Shown piece after piece: positions 34,002-45,312 of a stretch of 64,000 nt of DNA. The translations under genes and the position numbers were made by a program. How positions within the stretch are numbered: the first letter of the stretch is position 1; the number at the start of each line of letters is the position of its first letter. The notes below the pieces were generated by a model that was not told the origin of the DNA, ran no database searches, and saw only the letters and a list, made by a program, of their open reading frames with translations. Source of the DNA: Sycon ciliatum (lineage: Eukaryota; Porifera; Calcarea; Leucosolenida; Sycettidae); contig NC_088649.1 in the NCBI RefSeq assembly GCF_964019385.1, positions 22,412,435 to 22,476,434 of the forward strand, in the 5' to 3' direction.

Positions 34002-37000
34002 TGTAACCGTTTGAAGGTATTCTTGGAAAAGACAATGCTTGCTCAAGGCAACACAACTGATATAGATGATAACGCGAGTGCTGACAGGATAGGGAAAGGT
34101 GCAAAATACAGAGCTAGAGGGCAGATAAGGTTAGCGCTAACAGGGAACTGTTACACCATCCCTCCCTCCTAAGCGAGGCACAGGTGCCTCCAGGGAGTCG
34201 AGGAATATGTGGAAAGGGAATAATCAAATGTAATCGTGTCAACCCAACAACGCTCATCTAATTGAAGCACCGTGCAAGGTAACCAAGGACAGTCAGGCGA
34301 GTGAAGATAGCGGAAGTGGGGAAAATCTAAAACAGGAGGGGAATGGATGGCTTAACACAACAAGGATCCAGTGGGAATTCTCAAGGTACACGTGCAATTG
34401 AATTTGAGCGAGTAACATTTCGCGGTAACCATAGTGTCACTAACATGCCCTGGATGCCCTGTAACGCCTCAGAGCAACTATCGGCCTACCGGCCTCGTCC
34501 AGCAAGTTCCCTTCTGGCTCCCAGGTGGCTTCTTCGTCTGTGTTCCCTTGCGACTTGACAAGGTACTGAGTCTGATGCCTTCGCTGGCGATCGTCAAGAA
34601 TCTTCTCCACCAGGTATCTGGTCTGACCGTGCAAGTCAATGAACGGTGGCAGGGGTGGCTGCCGCCTGCCGGGAATAGTATTCTGCTCATACCGGCGCAG
34701 AGCAGTGACATTGAAGACAGGGTGGCACCGAATAGCGCTGGGTAGATCCAGCTGATAGGCATTGGGTCCGTTCTTCTTGATGATTGGGTAGGGCCCGAAC
34801 CACTTAGTGCGTAGCTTCTGTGAAGGCTGATCCCGGGCTTCTGCGGTTGTTAGGAAATCCTTGTACACCAGCACCATGCCGCCAACCTTCAGGTTGCTGG
34901 GCACCCTTCCCCTGTCTGCATACTGAGCTTGTCTAGCCTGAGCGGCAATCATGGCGTCCTTTGCCAACTTGACGGCATCCGCCCGATCCTGGATCCAGTC
35001 TGGGGCACTCCCTCCTCCCCTCCGTGCCAGGTAATCTGGTGGGTACTTGGGATTAAGTCCATAATTTAGATAACACGGCGTGCTAGAAGTGGAAGACTGA
35101 TATGAACTATTAATTCCAAATTCGCAAAGAGGCAGAAGCTTGTCCCAATTATCTTGTTTGTGGTTAACAAACGCTCTAAGCACGTCCTCAATTACTCTAT
35201 TCATTCTCTCAGTCTGCCCATCGGTCTGTGGGTGATTTGCAGCACTAAACGACAAGGTGGTACCTAATTGATGAAACAATTCCCGGAAAATTCAGAAGTA
35301 AATCTTGGGTCCCGATCACAAACAATAGTGGAACTCAAACCGTGTAATCTAAACACATTCTGGAGATACAAATCAGCAGAACCCTTAGCGTCAATTTTGG
35401 AAGTCGTGGGGACTAAATGGACACATTTTGTAAGCCGGTCAACAAATGTATAAATTGCATCAAAGCCCTGAGGGGTCTGGGGTAAGCCAGCGATAAAGTC
35501 CATGGAAATATCTTTCCAGGGGGTGTCTGGTACTGAGAGCGATTGCAGCAAACCGGATCTAGGCAACCCACCCTTAGTGCGCTGACATATGCCGCAAGAT
35601 TTAACAAATTTCTTCACGTCAAAGCCCATCTTGGGCCAATAGAAGAATTGACGAAGCTGGAAATATGTACGATCCCGTCCCTGGTGGCCTGCCGTAACAC
35701 AGTCGAGGTACTCCTGCAGGAGCTGAAGCCTTATACTGCACACTTGGGTACACACTATCGATTGTTTGGGGCTGCACGGAGGTATAGGTACCTGGACTCT
35801 TCTTCCCAATAGTACCGCTCGTGTAGATTATCAGAGGAATCGCCGCGCAGCCGCTGATTTTTTGGGGAAAGCTTCTCGTCATTCTGATATGCTTCCGAAA
35901 TCATCTCAGCAACACTATCACTCAGTTCCAAAGCAAACTCAATCATATTCAAATGGGGTGCTGGTAGGATGGGTGGGCAATCCTTTTCCTCAACTACATT
36001 GCCAATTGCTGACCCGCGCAGATCAGGGCGGCGGGATAACGCATCAGCCATATTTTCCTTGCCGGGTTTGTGATTAACTGTGAAGTCATAGGCTGCAAGA
36101 AATTCAACCCATCTAGCTTCGCGCTTAGTGAGATTGGCTTTTGTGCTCAAGTGGACTACGGCCATGCTGTCACTGAACACTTCAAAATGCTGGAATAGAT
36201 AAATTCTCCAGGATCGCAGTGCAAACACCACCGCCAGGGTTTCGCGTTCTGCAGCAGTGTAATTTCGCTCCGCTTGTTACAGCTTACGACTGGCATATGC
36301 CACAGGCTGCCAAGCACTATCGCTTTCCCCCTGTTGGAGAAGGACGCCTGCAATTGCAAAATCACTTGCGTCTGTTGCAACTCTGAAAGGCTTCTGCACG
36401 TTTGCTAGTTTCAACAGCGGTGCACTCAACAAGGCCTGTCTCAGGGATTCGAATGCATGCTGACGGGGGCCACTCCATTCGAACCTGGCATGTTTGCCAG
36501 TGATCTCCTCTAATGGCTGCGATATAGTAGAGTAGTGCTCAATAAATCTTCTAAAGTAGTTCGCAAAACCAAGGAACTGTCTCACCTCCGTAACTGTTGT
36601 CCGTGGCTGCCATTCCCTCACTGCTTTAAGCTTCTTTGGATCTGGAGCGATACATTCACCGTCGATGCGATGCCCTAGAAACAGAACATCCTTGACACCA
36701 AACTCACATTTCGACTGCTTACAGAATAGCCTATTTTTCCGGAGCGTCTCAAGAACTGTCTGGATATGTTCAAGATGATCTTGCCAGGATTTGCTGAAGA
36801 TAAGAATATCATCCAGAAACACTACCACAAACCGCCGTAAGTACGCTTGGAGAATACTGTTCATCAGTGACTGAAACGTGGCAGGGGCGTTAGTTAATCC
36901 AAAGCCCATGACCCGGAACTGGAAATGACCGAAGGGAGTATTGATAGCCGTCTTAGGTACATCTTCCTGACGGATCCTAAGCTGATTGCATCCCGAGCGT

Positions 37001-37978
37001 AAATCCAGCTTACTGAAGTATGACCTACCTTGAATGGTATCAAACAGGTCATCAATGTTTCGGAGGCAAGCTTTGTTTTTGATGGTGATCCTGTTCAAAT
37101 TCCGCCAATCACAAACCATGCGCAATGAGCCATCAGACTTTTAAACGAAAAAGACTGGGGCACCGTATGGTGACTTGCTGGGTTCGATGAAGCCCTTGCG
37201 GAGGAGTTCCGTGAGCTGGGCTTGCAATTCGTCCATCTCGGGTTTGGGGAGACGGTAGGCAGCCCGTGATGGAGGAACGGCACCCTCCTCAGTCACAATC
37301 TCATGGTCGACATCCCTCTCTGGCGGAAGCTCGGTCGGCAGGTCGTCTGGAAAGATGTCAGAGTACCGCCGCAGAAGGTTAGCCAGCTGCTCTTGATGAT
37401 CTGGGTGTTGCATGGCGGCTGATGGCTTGCTGTCCTCCTCCTATTCGTCAGTAGCGTTGACCCACGCCAGGATTCTCTGCGCGCCTTTCCTCAACTCGCG
37501 GCGAGCCTGGGAACCAGATATGAGCATGCTCTCAGTTGGCGGCGACTCCTGATGCTCCGTTTCACTATTTTGGCCGGAAGGGTGTTTAGCAACGAGCGGC
37601 TCTCCGTTCAGTTTGACTTCGTTGGTCTGAAAGTTGATATCCGGATTGTGTCTGGTCAGCCATGGCTTGCTCAGGATAGCATCACAGCGGGTCAACCGAA
37701 GAACTGTGAAAGATTGGGTGTCGCTGAAGTCTTTCACGATAACAGCGGAAGCGTGCTGGGCCCATAACCCAGAGGTCGATGGATCGAAACCATCCTCTGC
37801 TACCAGTGTGACCGTTTGAAGGTATTCTTGGAAAAGACAATGCTTGCTCAAGGCAACACAACTGATATAAGGCACTTCGTGCCCTAAGGTGATAACGCGA
37901 GTGCTGACAGGATAAGGAAAGGTGCAAGATACAGAGCTAGAGGGCAGATAAGGTTAGCGCTAACAGGGAACTGTTACA
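34002..37978 (-). mobile_element. Chromodomain Ty3/gypsy retrotransposon fossil with both LTRs
   Basis: LTRs at 34,002-34,155 and 37,807-37,978 (TGTAAC...GTTACA type; the right one carries about 18 extra bases). Minus-strand parts from right to left: a primer-binding region derived from initiator tRNA-Met, the end of protease, reverse transcriptase with FLDDIL (about 37.4-36.3 kb), RNase H (about 36.3-35.8), integrase (about 35.8-34.8), and a C-terminal chromodomain (YLVEKILDDRQRR..., WEPEGNL) near 34.6-34.45. No gag is seen. The coding part has roughly half a dozen breaks. The two LTRs are similar, so insertion is not very old. It is nested in the segment shared with 26,400. Confidence 0.85.
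37743..37805 (+). other. Fossil copy of initiator tRNA-Met (nt 13-72 plus CCA) at the primer-binding site
   Basis: These 63 bases equal nucleotides 13-72 of the standard eukaryotic initiator tRNA-Met, anticodon CAT included, followed by CCA and one G before the LTR. The CCA is not encoded in tRNA genes, so this is a copy of a mature tRNA rather than a tRNA gene, and the first 12 bases are missing. It identifies the priming tRNA of the element. Confidence 0.85.
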
Positions 37979-38741
37979 GTACCTCTCTTTCAGCCAATAC
38001 ACTTGAAGTTGAAGTCGTAGTCACCCCTTTTAACGTTAGCGATCACCGTGAATATCTGTAAATGTGTCCAACCCTTAGGTTTCTTCTGCTTTGAGACGTT
38101 TTTCAAGGCTCCTAGTTGTTGGCTTGATTATATGATGTAATGACACCATTACGTTGTTCTTTTTATACGCTCATATGCTGTTGCTGTGCTGTTGCTATGC
38201 TGTTGCCAAGGGCCCGCGAGCGTCCGGCACCAGGCCTAACATATTTTCCATGCTACATGTACATGTATTTGGTCTCACTTATAATAATTCTGTTCAGCAC
38301 AACTTGTTTTTTGCAACATTCTTTCGTTGCTAAGGTGTTGCTAGTGCTGGTACTTACCAAGTTTTCCTATTGTTTTCCAGGAGAAAATACGGCTCGCATT
38401 TCCAGTGTATGACAAGTCATAACTCTCTTCATTCTTGACCAATTTCCCAAAAATTTGGACCAATGGAAAGACATCAGAATCAGGAAGGTTTTGAGACTTG
38501 TTTGAGTGTGTTTCTTGAGATATGAAATTTTACACTGGAATCCCTACCTTTAGTACAACGAAGATTCCTGATGAGTGTTGTACGAAAACTTTTCTGAATC
38601 TTTTTTTTTTCTCTAAACGATTTCTTCACATTTTCATCGTTTCATGGCACATTGTCTCCACAGTTTTACATTACATTAATAAAGTGCACACAAATGTCGA
38701 TCCAGCTTGTATTACTGATTGCGGTTATCAAATTGTTGTTA
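37979..38741 (+). mobile_element. Penelope-like 3' UTR remnant and unassigned sequence
   Basis: About 38,545-38,740 aligns with the 3' UTR of the Penelope fragment at 21,680-21,890 (GTACAACG, GAGTGTTGT, ATTAATAAAG/ATAAAAGCC-like, TGTCG.TCCAGCT). From 37,979 to 38,544 nothing is recognised. No coding frame. Confidence 0.45.
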
Positions 38742-39933
38742 CAGGGACTGTAGATTGTGCTAGTTTTCGTTGCGCTTTTCCGTCCCCTTTTTGGTCTCTC
38801 CATAACGTTGAACCTTCCTAGTTGGAAGGCTGTTGGTTAGCGCAACGGAGATGTGTTGAAGCTAGGTGTAGAAACGTCGAATGTCTCAGGACTCTGTCAT
38901 TTTTGCCTAGTTGTTGCAATTTCTGGCTGTATAGTATCTGGTTACAGTGATGGAAAGTTACTCTTAACTAGTACCCATATGTCCTTTTCCTTTCTACATA
39001 CACACAGGCAATCATTTTTCCGGAATACTACAGAACCATCAGATGCCGCACAGATGGGGAGCAAGGGGGCATATTGGATAGAAGTGGGGCAGGGAAGAAG
39101 TAAAGTCTCCGGGCAATGCTTTTTGATTCGTTGCTACTCATATGCGAAGGCAAGAATGAAAATGAATTATGTGCAGCCAAAGTAACGTACCCTCGAGAAA
39201 TGATCATAAATAGAAGGAAATTGAGCTAGGACATAACAATAGAAAACACCATGAAAATAATGAAGATTGAGAAAACGAATAATTTCATAAGGTAAAATGA
39301 CTGGAAGAGACAACATTTTTTAAGTTGAGCGAATGTAATGAGAGAGAGAGAGACAGACCGAGTGAGAGAGAGACAGAGGGAGACAGAGAGACAGAGAGAG
39401 AGACACACACAGAGACAGTGGAAAAGACAGAGAGAGAGACACACAGAGAGAGGGGGGCAATGGTTGTTGGGTGGAGAGCAGTCATAATAGTCGGCCGTAT
39501 GTGGTTGTTGGCATATTTCTTACGGTTCGCGTACAGTGACGTGTATGGGGAGACTGCGAAAGTGTAGGCAGGAGCGGATTCCATTTTGCGATGCAGGAAT
39601 GAGAAAAAGAGCGATGGTTCTTTTCTTTTTTTTGGTGACTGACGAGGACGGATACTGGCTTTTTATGACGGATGATGTACTGCTGGTCTGGTGGTCGCAC
39701 GATTAGATGTGCGACATTGCTATGCGGCTGCGGAGGTTTGCAGAAAGGCTTTCAAAATCACCGGACCCTTGACAAGATGAAGCTTGTACAGTAAATAGAC
39801 CCCCTCTACACAGACACATGAATTACCGGATTAACCTTTTCATTTGGAACAAACACGATTCGTTGTGCTTTGGAATTGCCCTTTGAAAAATGTACACAGA
39901 CATTCAGTTTTACAATGATATTTGACGACATAT
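38742..39933. repeat. 3' flank of the second A/B gene, paralogue of 26,410-27,235
   Basis: Matches 26,410-27,235 closely, including the purine tract at 39,338-39,455. Extra sequence at about 39,455-39,785 has a partial match at 55,485-55,660. No gene supported. Confidence 0.65.
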
Positions 39934-41229
39934 CTAGACTATCTGGCGAACAAAACACGGTAAATAATTAGAAAGGAATAACATGGGTAGGACATACGCC
40001 AGCTGAAACCCGCGACGTTCGGTCCTTGCTAACAATACCAGACGCAGGAGAGTTACCAGAGCTTCCCTGACGTCTTTGGCTTTTCCGCGAAGCTTGCCGC
40101 AAGATACAGGAGGTGTTGATGCAGTCTTGGCTGATGCCACCGCCTTGTTGCGACGGTGTTTGGCTATTGAGCTAAACCGTGATATCCATCTAGGTATGTT
40201 CATACCAAGCATTTGCCTATGCTTTAGCCAAACATATGCACAAAGCGCATACTCCAGGCTTGTTTTTCCGTACATAGCGAAATCATGGCCTGAAGAAGAG
40301 CAGACGTTGAACCGTGTGCGTCCCGCCAGGAGAGAGGGTGCCAGAGCATAAATTTTCAATAAGGCCACACGCAGCACGTCAATACATGAATCGCTGACAT
40401 CCCAAACGTCTTTTCGCCTGTACAGCTGTAGTGTGCGTAATATGTCAGGTTCCCAGCAACCTGGCTCGATGGCGCTTGTTCTTCTAAACAATGACTCTCC
40501 AGGCCGCGAGAGAATAGTGAGCGAGACCCGTGCCAGCATTGAGGCCTCTATATGCCCAAACCTTGAAAACCGACCAGTGCGTGACGAGTTCTTATGCATG
40601 GTCGTGTAACATATTTCGGGATGGTTATGAATTAGGTTTGGCAAGAAAAGGCCACATTGCTCCGCTGTGTCACGAGCAAGCTCAAACACTGAGGGAGCAG
40701 TGCAGTTTGGGTAGGTCACAGGCTTTCCTTGCGCATCCTTATGCACCTCACGAAACGTATGGAATGCACTGTGTAGGATAATCAAACAGCCTATGTATTT
40801 CCCTGGCTGAGTGCGAATATCCACTCCCCTGCAGTTGGCGACTTCAACGCGCACCAATTGCGCCAAAGCACAAAATACTACTTTGCTGACCTGCTCCAGT
40901 GTGCAGAGAACTGGCGCGACTCTTGTGGTGCTCTGCAACGGCGGACTGCACACAGTAGAGATGAATTCCTCGGTGGTGTATTGATTCCGGGGCCTGCGCT
41001 GTTGTCCATGCTGGTCGCACTTCACAATCCCACAGAACACTAATAGCAGCACAGCGGTAGTGACATAGGATCGTAAATGAATAATTCGAGATCTGTCCTT
41101 GGGTGTATTCCGCGAATATTCACAATTACTTTGTCCAGAACTAAGATACGGATCGGATCTATTGCCCCTTCGGTACTTCGTTTGCACTGTGATAGTGGCC
41201 TTTTCGAAGCTAGAATTAGGGGGCTGCAC
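39934..41229 (-). CDS. Type-B secreted protein copy lacking the usual start codon
   Basis: The body is nearly identical to the 27,236 gene (GCWEPD, WDVSDSCIDV, all cysteines visible) and open to its stop. At the position of the normal ATG (41,080-41,082) the codon is ATT (IHLRSY instead of MHLRSY). No other in-frame Met lies in the signal-peptide region. The only upstream ATG (41,229) would add 49 residues encoded by out-of-frame type-A DNA, placing the hydrophobic segment inside the protein. The type-A TATA region is also deleted (see 41,230-41,420). Most likely a recently silenced gene, though the body shows no other lesion. Confidence 0.55.
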   Translation of the reverse strand: MQPPNSSFEKATITVQTKYRRGNRSDPYLSSGQSNCEYSRNTPKDRSRIIHLRSYVTTAVLLLVFCGIVKCDQHGQQRRPRNQYTTEEFISTVCSPPLQSTTRVAPVLCTLEQVSKVVFCALAQLVRVEVANCRGVDIRTQPGKYIGCLIILHSAFHTFREVHKDAQGKPVTYPNCTAPSVFELARDTAEQCGLFLPNLIHNHPEICYTTMHKNSSRTGRFSRFGHIEASMLARVSLTILSRPGESLFRRTSAIEPGCWEPDILRTLQLYRRKDVWDVSDSCIDVLRVALLKIYALAPSLLAGRTRFNVCSSSGHDFAMYGKTSLEYALCAYVWLKHRQMLGMNIPRWISRFSSIAKHRRNKAVASAKTASTPPVSCGKLRGKAKDVREALVTLLRLVLLARTERRGFQLAYVLPMLFLSNYLPCFVRQIV

Positions 41230-41420
41230 GCCAGTTCTGCCACATCATGTAAAGCACACCTCTTTGGTGAAGAGCGTCTGCTGGTGTTGCTGACTTTGGC
41301 TGTGGAGTTTCTGGGGCTCTGACTGGAACTGAGTGCGCAGCAGCTCCTATCGCTCTTGGCGTTGCTAACTACATGTATACTCGGGCGAGTCAGGTTCGCC
41401 TTACCACTCTGCGTGTTCGT
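41230..41420 (-). pseudogene. Truncated type-A N-terminal remnant
   Basis: Matches 28,490-28,730 of the chimera (Ser/Asn linker and D-x-AEL motif) and then jumps at about 41,420 to sequence 5' of the TATA box (GTCGAACTGAAGTCGC). About 400 bases holding the start codon, signal region and TATA box, present at 28,720-29,135, are deleted here. Confidence 0.6.
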
Positions 41421-41690
41421 GTCGAACTGAAGTCGCTTGGATGCTGAGAGTAGTGTCTGTTCTCAAGCCTCGCAGCATAGTGGTTGATCTTCACGGAAAT
41501 CAACTGGCACGACCAAACGTCAGGTGTTTTCCCATCCCTATTCGCCCGATACTAGGACGCTAGCAATGGAGCTTATTCAACAACATTAATGACGCAATGA
41601 GGCCGTGTCATGATGGCAGTGTGTTACATGATTTGCTGTATGAAGCTAGAAGAACGGCCACAAAATCACGGGAAACCTATGCCCACGAAC
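41421..41690 (-). repeat. Remainder of type-A flank
   Basis: Aligns with 4,480-4,750 and 125-330. Ends at GCCCACGAAC, directly before a long hairpin. Confidence 0.6.
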
Positions 41691-41692
41691 AG

Positions 41693-41763
41693 TGTTGGGA
41701 TTTGAACCCAAACTGTCAGATTCTCAGTCGGAGTATCTGAAAGTTTGGGTTCAAATCCCAACA
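41693..41763. repeat. 71-base near-perfect hairpin
   Basis: The arms 41,693-41,714 and 41,742-41,763 are perfect inverted copies (22 bp; TGTTGGGATTTGAACCCAAA begins the left arm). Inside, TCAGAT/ATCTGA and CTC/GAG also pair, leaving a loop of AGTCG. GGTTCAAATCC within the arm resembles a tRNA T-arm/B box. It sits at the seam between the type-A flank and the type-C remnant. Confidence 0.85.
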
Positions 41764-41786
41764 TTTGGCTTCAGATTCTTCTTCAT

Positions 41787-42137
41787 TCAGTTTTGATTTT
41801 GTTCAAATTCAATGCGTATTTTGTTCTTGATCAAACAAAACACCAGCTCCGCAATATCTGCACGGCCACAGAATTCCGGCCGCTTGTCCGTTGGCAAGGG
41901 AGTCGGCGTGTACACGTAGCTCAAAAATTGTCTGGCTGTGTACTGGCCATTTTCAGTTCCGTTCCGTCCACTTTTCTCAATGCTCACTGCGGTCGACGCT
42001 GGCGTGTGGGATAAAATACAGATAAACAGGGCAAGTGGAATCATTCTGAAGTTAGGGTCCTGTAGTACGCATCTCATCCTGATGCATTCTGACATAAGAA
42101 TCTCAACAATAACTGCTAATACCTTTCGCATATACAA
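41787..42137 (-). pseudogene. Truncated type-C secreted gene (N-terminal part only)
   Basis: 116 codons matching the first 110 residues of the 58,424-59,650 gene: hydrophobic leader MIPLALFICILSHTPAST, QYTARQF, RADIAELVFC. Similarity ends at about 41,798 and the rest of the gene is missing. The upstream flank to 50,060 matches that of the complete gene, so this was a full gene in an ancestral duplicate. Confidence 0.7.
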
Positions 42138-43627
42138 TAATGATTAATTAGACGAGGGTTTCACAGACGCTCGAGGACAGTTTGCAAGTGAATTGGTTCA
42201 GCCGTGGTTGGCTATTTATGATGCTGAGTTATGAATAGTCACGCTACACTACCCACACTGGCTGCCTGGGATGTAGTTGTTGAAGATCAGTGGGCTATTT
42301 TGGAACGGCTTGCATTTGCGGGGACTGCCCTGATAAGATGTGAATTGAGACTGGTTGGTGGATGCAAAGGTGTCGATTAGTGTGAAATTGAAATTCTGAT
42401 CTCTATTATGGTTGGCTATAAACACCCTGCAAACGCCACGCAAAGTGGTCAATGGCTACCCCAGCCATGTATTTCTTGGAATAAAATGAATAAAAAGAAT
42501 TGACGGCAACATTGAGTTCACAGGTGGTAGCAACAAAGCATGTTTGTAGAAGCGATGGAGACAGCACATACAATAGCTGAAGTATTTGGACCACACACCA
42601 GTTTATGCGGAAGAGTCACTCCACCAGCAACGTTGTCATGGACGCTGCATTTCATTAAATTCGGATCTCTTTTGAATTGATGACGTCAATGAGCTCACAG
42701 GTGATAACCTAAATTATCATGACTGAGCCGGAATCAGCGAGAACGACCCTTAGACAATTCGTAATTCTTTCGAGAAAAAGGTCGATTTGTGACGTTCAAC
42801 GATTTCTTGAGCTGTTCGCAGAGCATACACGGCAGTCATTGTGTACAGCTAGCTCAAGCCTGGTGGGGAGTAGATGCTGAAGTAGCCGCTGAAGTTCAGA
42901 GTCAGGATGAGACGTTCTTTGGTTCCGACATCGATGTCGACAGCAAGGCGGAATCGCAGCCGTCGTCTCCTGCTGCGATACGGCTCAATGTGGCCGATGA
43001 CTCGCGAGAGTCGGAAGATGAGGAGTCGTCACCTGCGATAAATTCTGAGTCTGGAGCTAGTGACGGCAGCGACGTCGTGTCTTCAGCTGCGGAGGAAGAA
43101 ATGGAAGGCGAGATTGCGGAACGACTCCACGCAGGATGAAGCTGCGAATATGTCGATCATTTCTCCGCACTCATCAGCTGTTCTTTGTCGATATAGCTGC
43201 TTACTGCACTATTTCAAAAGTATTCAAGCTGCCTACCCACCTTTCGAATGCTGAATATTCATTGTACACATACATCGTATACATACATTGCACCAATTTG
43301 GAGTACATATTATAATTGGTGTATACATCCGTTTAGAATCTGAATATTGAACTTTATCTTGGCTGAGGTCCTTCAGTAGATGTGTTTCAACAAATTTCTA
43401 ATAAAAATGATTTTTGAAAATTTTGACCCTAAGGGCTGTTTTCGCTGGTTGAGGCCCATGTATGAATCGTAAAATCAAGCATGTATATTATAGCTATCAT
43501 GTATGATGAGCCATCGCGAATGCGAGCGCTGACAAACCTGTACTGGATACTGACAGTGCAAGATGCGTAATTGGACACCACAGGTGACAACTCAGCGTTT
43601 TACAACGGATCACGGAAAACTAAACGG
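42138..43627. repeat. Type-C upstream segment, paralogue of 59,651-60,374
   Basis: 42,138-42,720 and 43,462-43,627 align with 59,651-60,374. The part between is a DNA transposon insertion. The TATACATAA seen in the complete copy reads TATTCATAA here. Confidence 0.65.
42721..43461 (+). mobile_element. DNA transposon remnant with inverted ends
   Basis: Missing from the paralogous site near 60,225. The ends are imperfect inverted repeats: GAGCCGGAATCAGCGAGAAC on the left and GGGCCTCAACCAGCGAAAAC as complement of the right, both continuing into CCCTTAG. ATG-type sequence stands on both sides. A 116-codon acidic frame at 42,789-43,139 (Ser/Glu/Asp-rich, no known domain) could be the start of a lost transposase. 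Superfamily not determined. Confidence 0.55.
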
Positions 43628-43908
43628 TAATGCCGCGGTCACACCAAACAAGCCGCTTCCCGCTTGCGCTGAAAGTGGCTTGTGCTGAATGGGGCGGTTG
43701 GTCACACCAGGGCGCGAAATCGGCTGGATTTTTTGGTGTGCTAGAGTTGTTTTTCTTCCCGCTCATTTTTGAATATGATTTTCTCTTGTTTTCACGTGGC
43801 AAACAACAGAGTTTTGTTGCTGGGCATTGGAGAGGAGTTTCATTGGAATCAGAGTGCTTGTTTGAAAGATTGAGGAAGGTTTGAGAGTCGTGAGTTTGTA
43901 GTGCAACG

Positions 43909-45312
43909 ATGGATTCTGAAACTAGACGCCGTGTTGTTGTCTGCATCTTGCTGTGCACTGATATCATGGTGCGCATGCTTCTAGCGAATACCAGTCGCCC
44001 TTGTCCGACGCTACCAAGGCAGATCGTGCCTCGTAGTAAACACGCAAGGAACGATGAGGACGATGATGACGATGAATTGCTGGCCGCTGTCCCGCTCCTG
44101 TTTGGCAAGCGGAAACGACGTTTCTGGTGTGCATTGCGTAGCCCTGGTGTGTGGAATGACGATGTCATTGTACACTGGAACACCATGGGCGTGCAGTGGG
44201 ATGTTGCTGACTGGGAAGACGACCAGTATAGACTTCATTTGCAGCTGAGCAAGAATGCATTCTGGACGTTGCATGGAGTTGTTGGTGGGTGGCTGGAGCG
44301 CTCTGTGACACATTACAGATTGCCAGTTTCCTCTGCAAAGCGGGTATCGATTACTTTGCACACGATTGCGCATAACAGTACGAAATAGAGGTTGCGACTT
44401 CGGCGATGATTTTGTTTAGGAATGGGTTTGCTCACGATTGCGCATGGTTTGTCAATTGCACAACTGGCCTTGATTTACGGAATTGGGAAGTCTACCGCTG
44501 TCGCCATCGTGCACGACACGATATCAGTACTGAAGAAGCAGCTGGCCAATAGAGTGATTAAATTCCCAAGTGGTAAAAAGTTGCGAACGGTAATGAAGGA
44601 GTTCAAGGAACTTTGTGGATTGCCTCGCTGTGCAGGAGCAATTGATGGGACCTTCATGCGCATTAGAAAACCAGTGAAGTATGGTGATGCGTATTATTGC
44701 TACCAGAAGTATTCTTCTACTTTTATATTGGCGGTGGTTGATGCGAGCGGCCAATTTACGTACATTGATGCAGGACGAGCGGGCTCGATGGGAGATGCCG
44801 CAACTTTCCACGCCAGTAGTTTGGAGCAGAAAATCACTGACAAGACAAGGCTCACAATCCTTGAGCGTTAAGAGAATAGGAATGTCCTGAATGGCACGTA
44901 CATACGCCCATACATTGTCGGCGATGCTGCATTTCCATTGGCTCCGACAATGATGAAGTGTTTCTCTGACAACCAGGCGCTGGAGCCCTACCAGCGCACC
45001 TTCAATTATCCGCTGATAAGAACGAGGAGAGTAGTGGAGCAAGCGTTTGGGCGTCTGAAAGGCCGCTACGCAATTTTGGACTCGTCAAAGCTCCGGGACC
45101 CGATATTTGCTGCTGATGTTGCTCTGGTATGCTGTGCACTGCCCAACTTCTGTGAAACCTTTGCGTCAACGGAAGGTGAGAGCTGGTGCTGTGACCCACA
45201 AGAATACGGACCAGGTCCAACTGACCGGTTTGTTTTGGAAACCAATGCCACCTGTTCTGTTGTACGCGAGACATTAAGGAGGCGAAATCGCCAGTTTGTG
45301 GTGCGACGTTAA
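43909..45312 (+). CDS. Harbinger DDE transposase (interrupted)
   Basis: One reading frame throughout. The first part (43,909 on) has an acidic stretch and LHLQLSKNAFWTLHGVV. The catalytic part has GAIDGTFMRI (first Asp), FILAVVDASGQFTYIDAG (second Asp) and RRVVEQAFGRLKGRY (Glu). It stands in for a protein of about 450 residues, a little longer than usual for the family. Three in-frame stops occur: TAG at 44,386, TGA at 44,407 and TAA at 44,869. The first two lie inside a 42-base segment (44,378-44,419) that begins GTACGA and ends TTTTGTTTAG. Removing it as an intron would keep the frame. The third stop has no such explanation, so this copy is probably inactive. Confidence 0.85.

Noticed and set aside
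37743-37805. Genuine initiator tRNA-Met gene
   Set aside because: The first 12 bases are missing, CCA is encoded and the LTR follows after one base, so it is a copied primer.
42789-43139. Host gene encoding an acidic protein
   Set aside because: The frame lies wholly inside a segment that is bounded by inverted repeats and missing from the paralogous locus.
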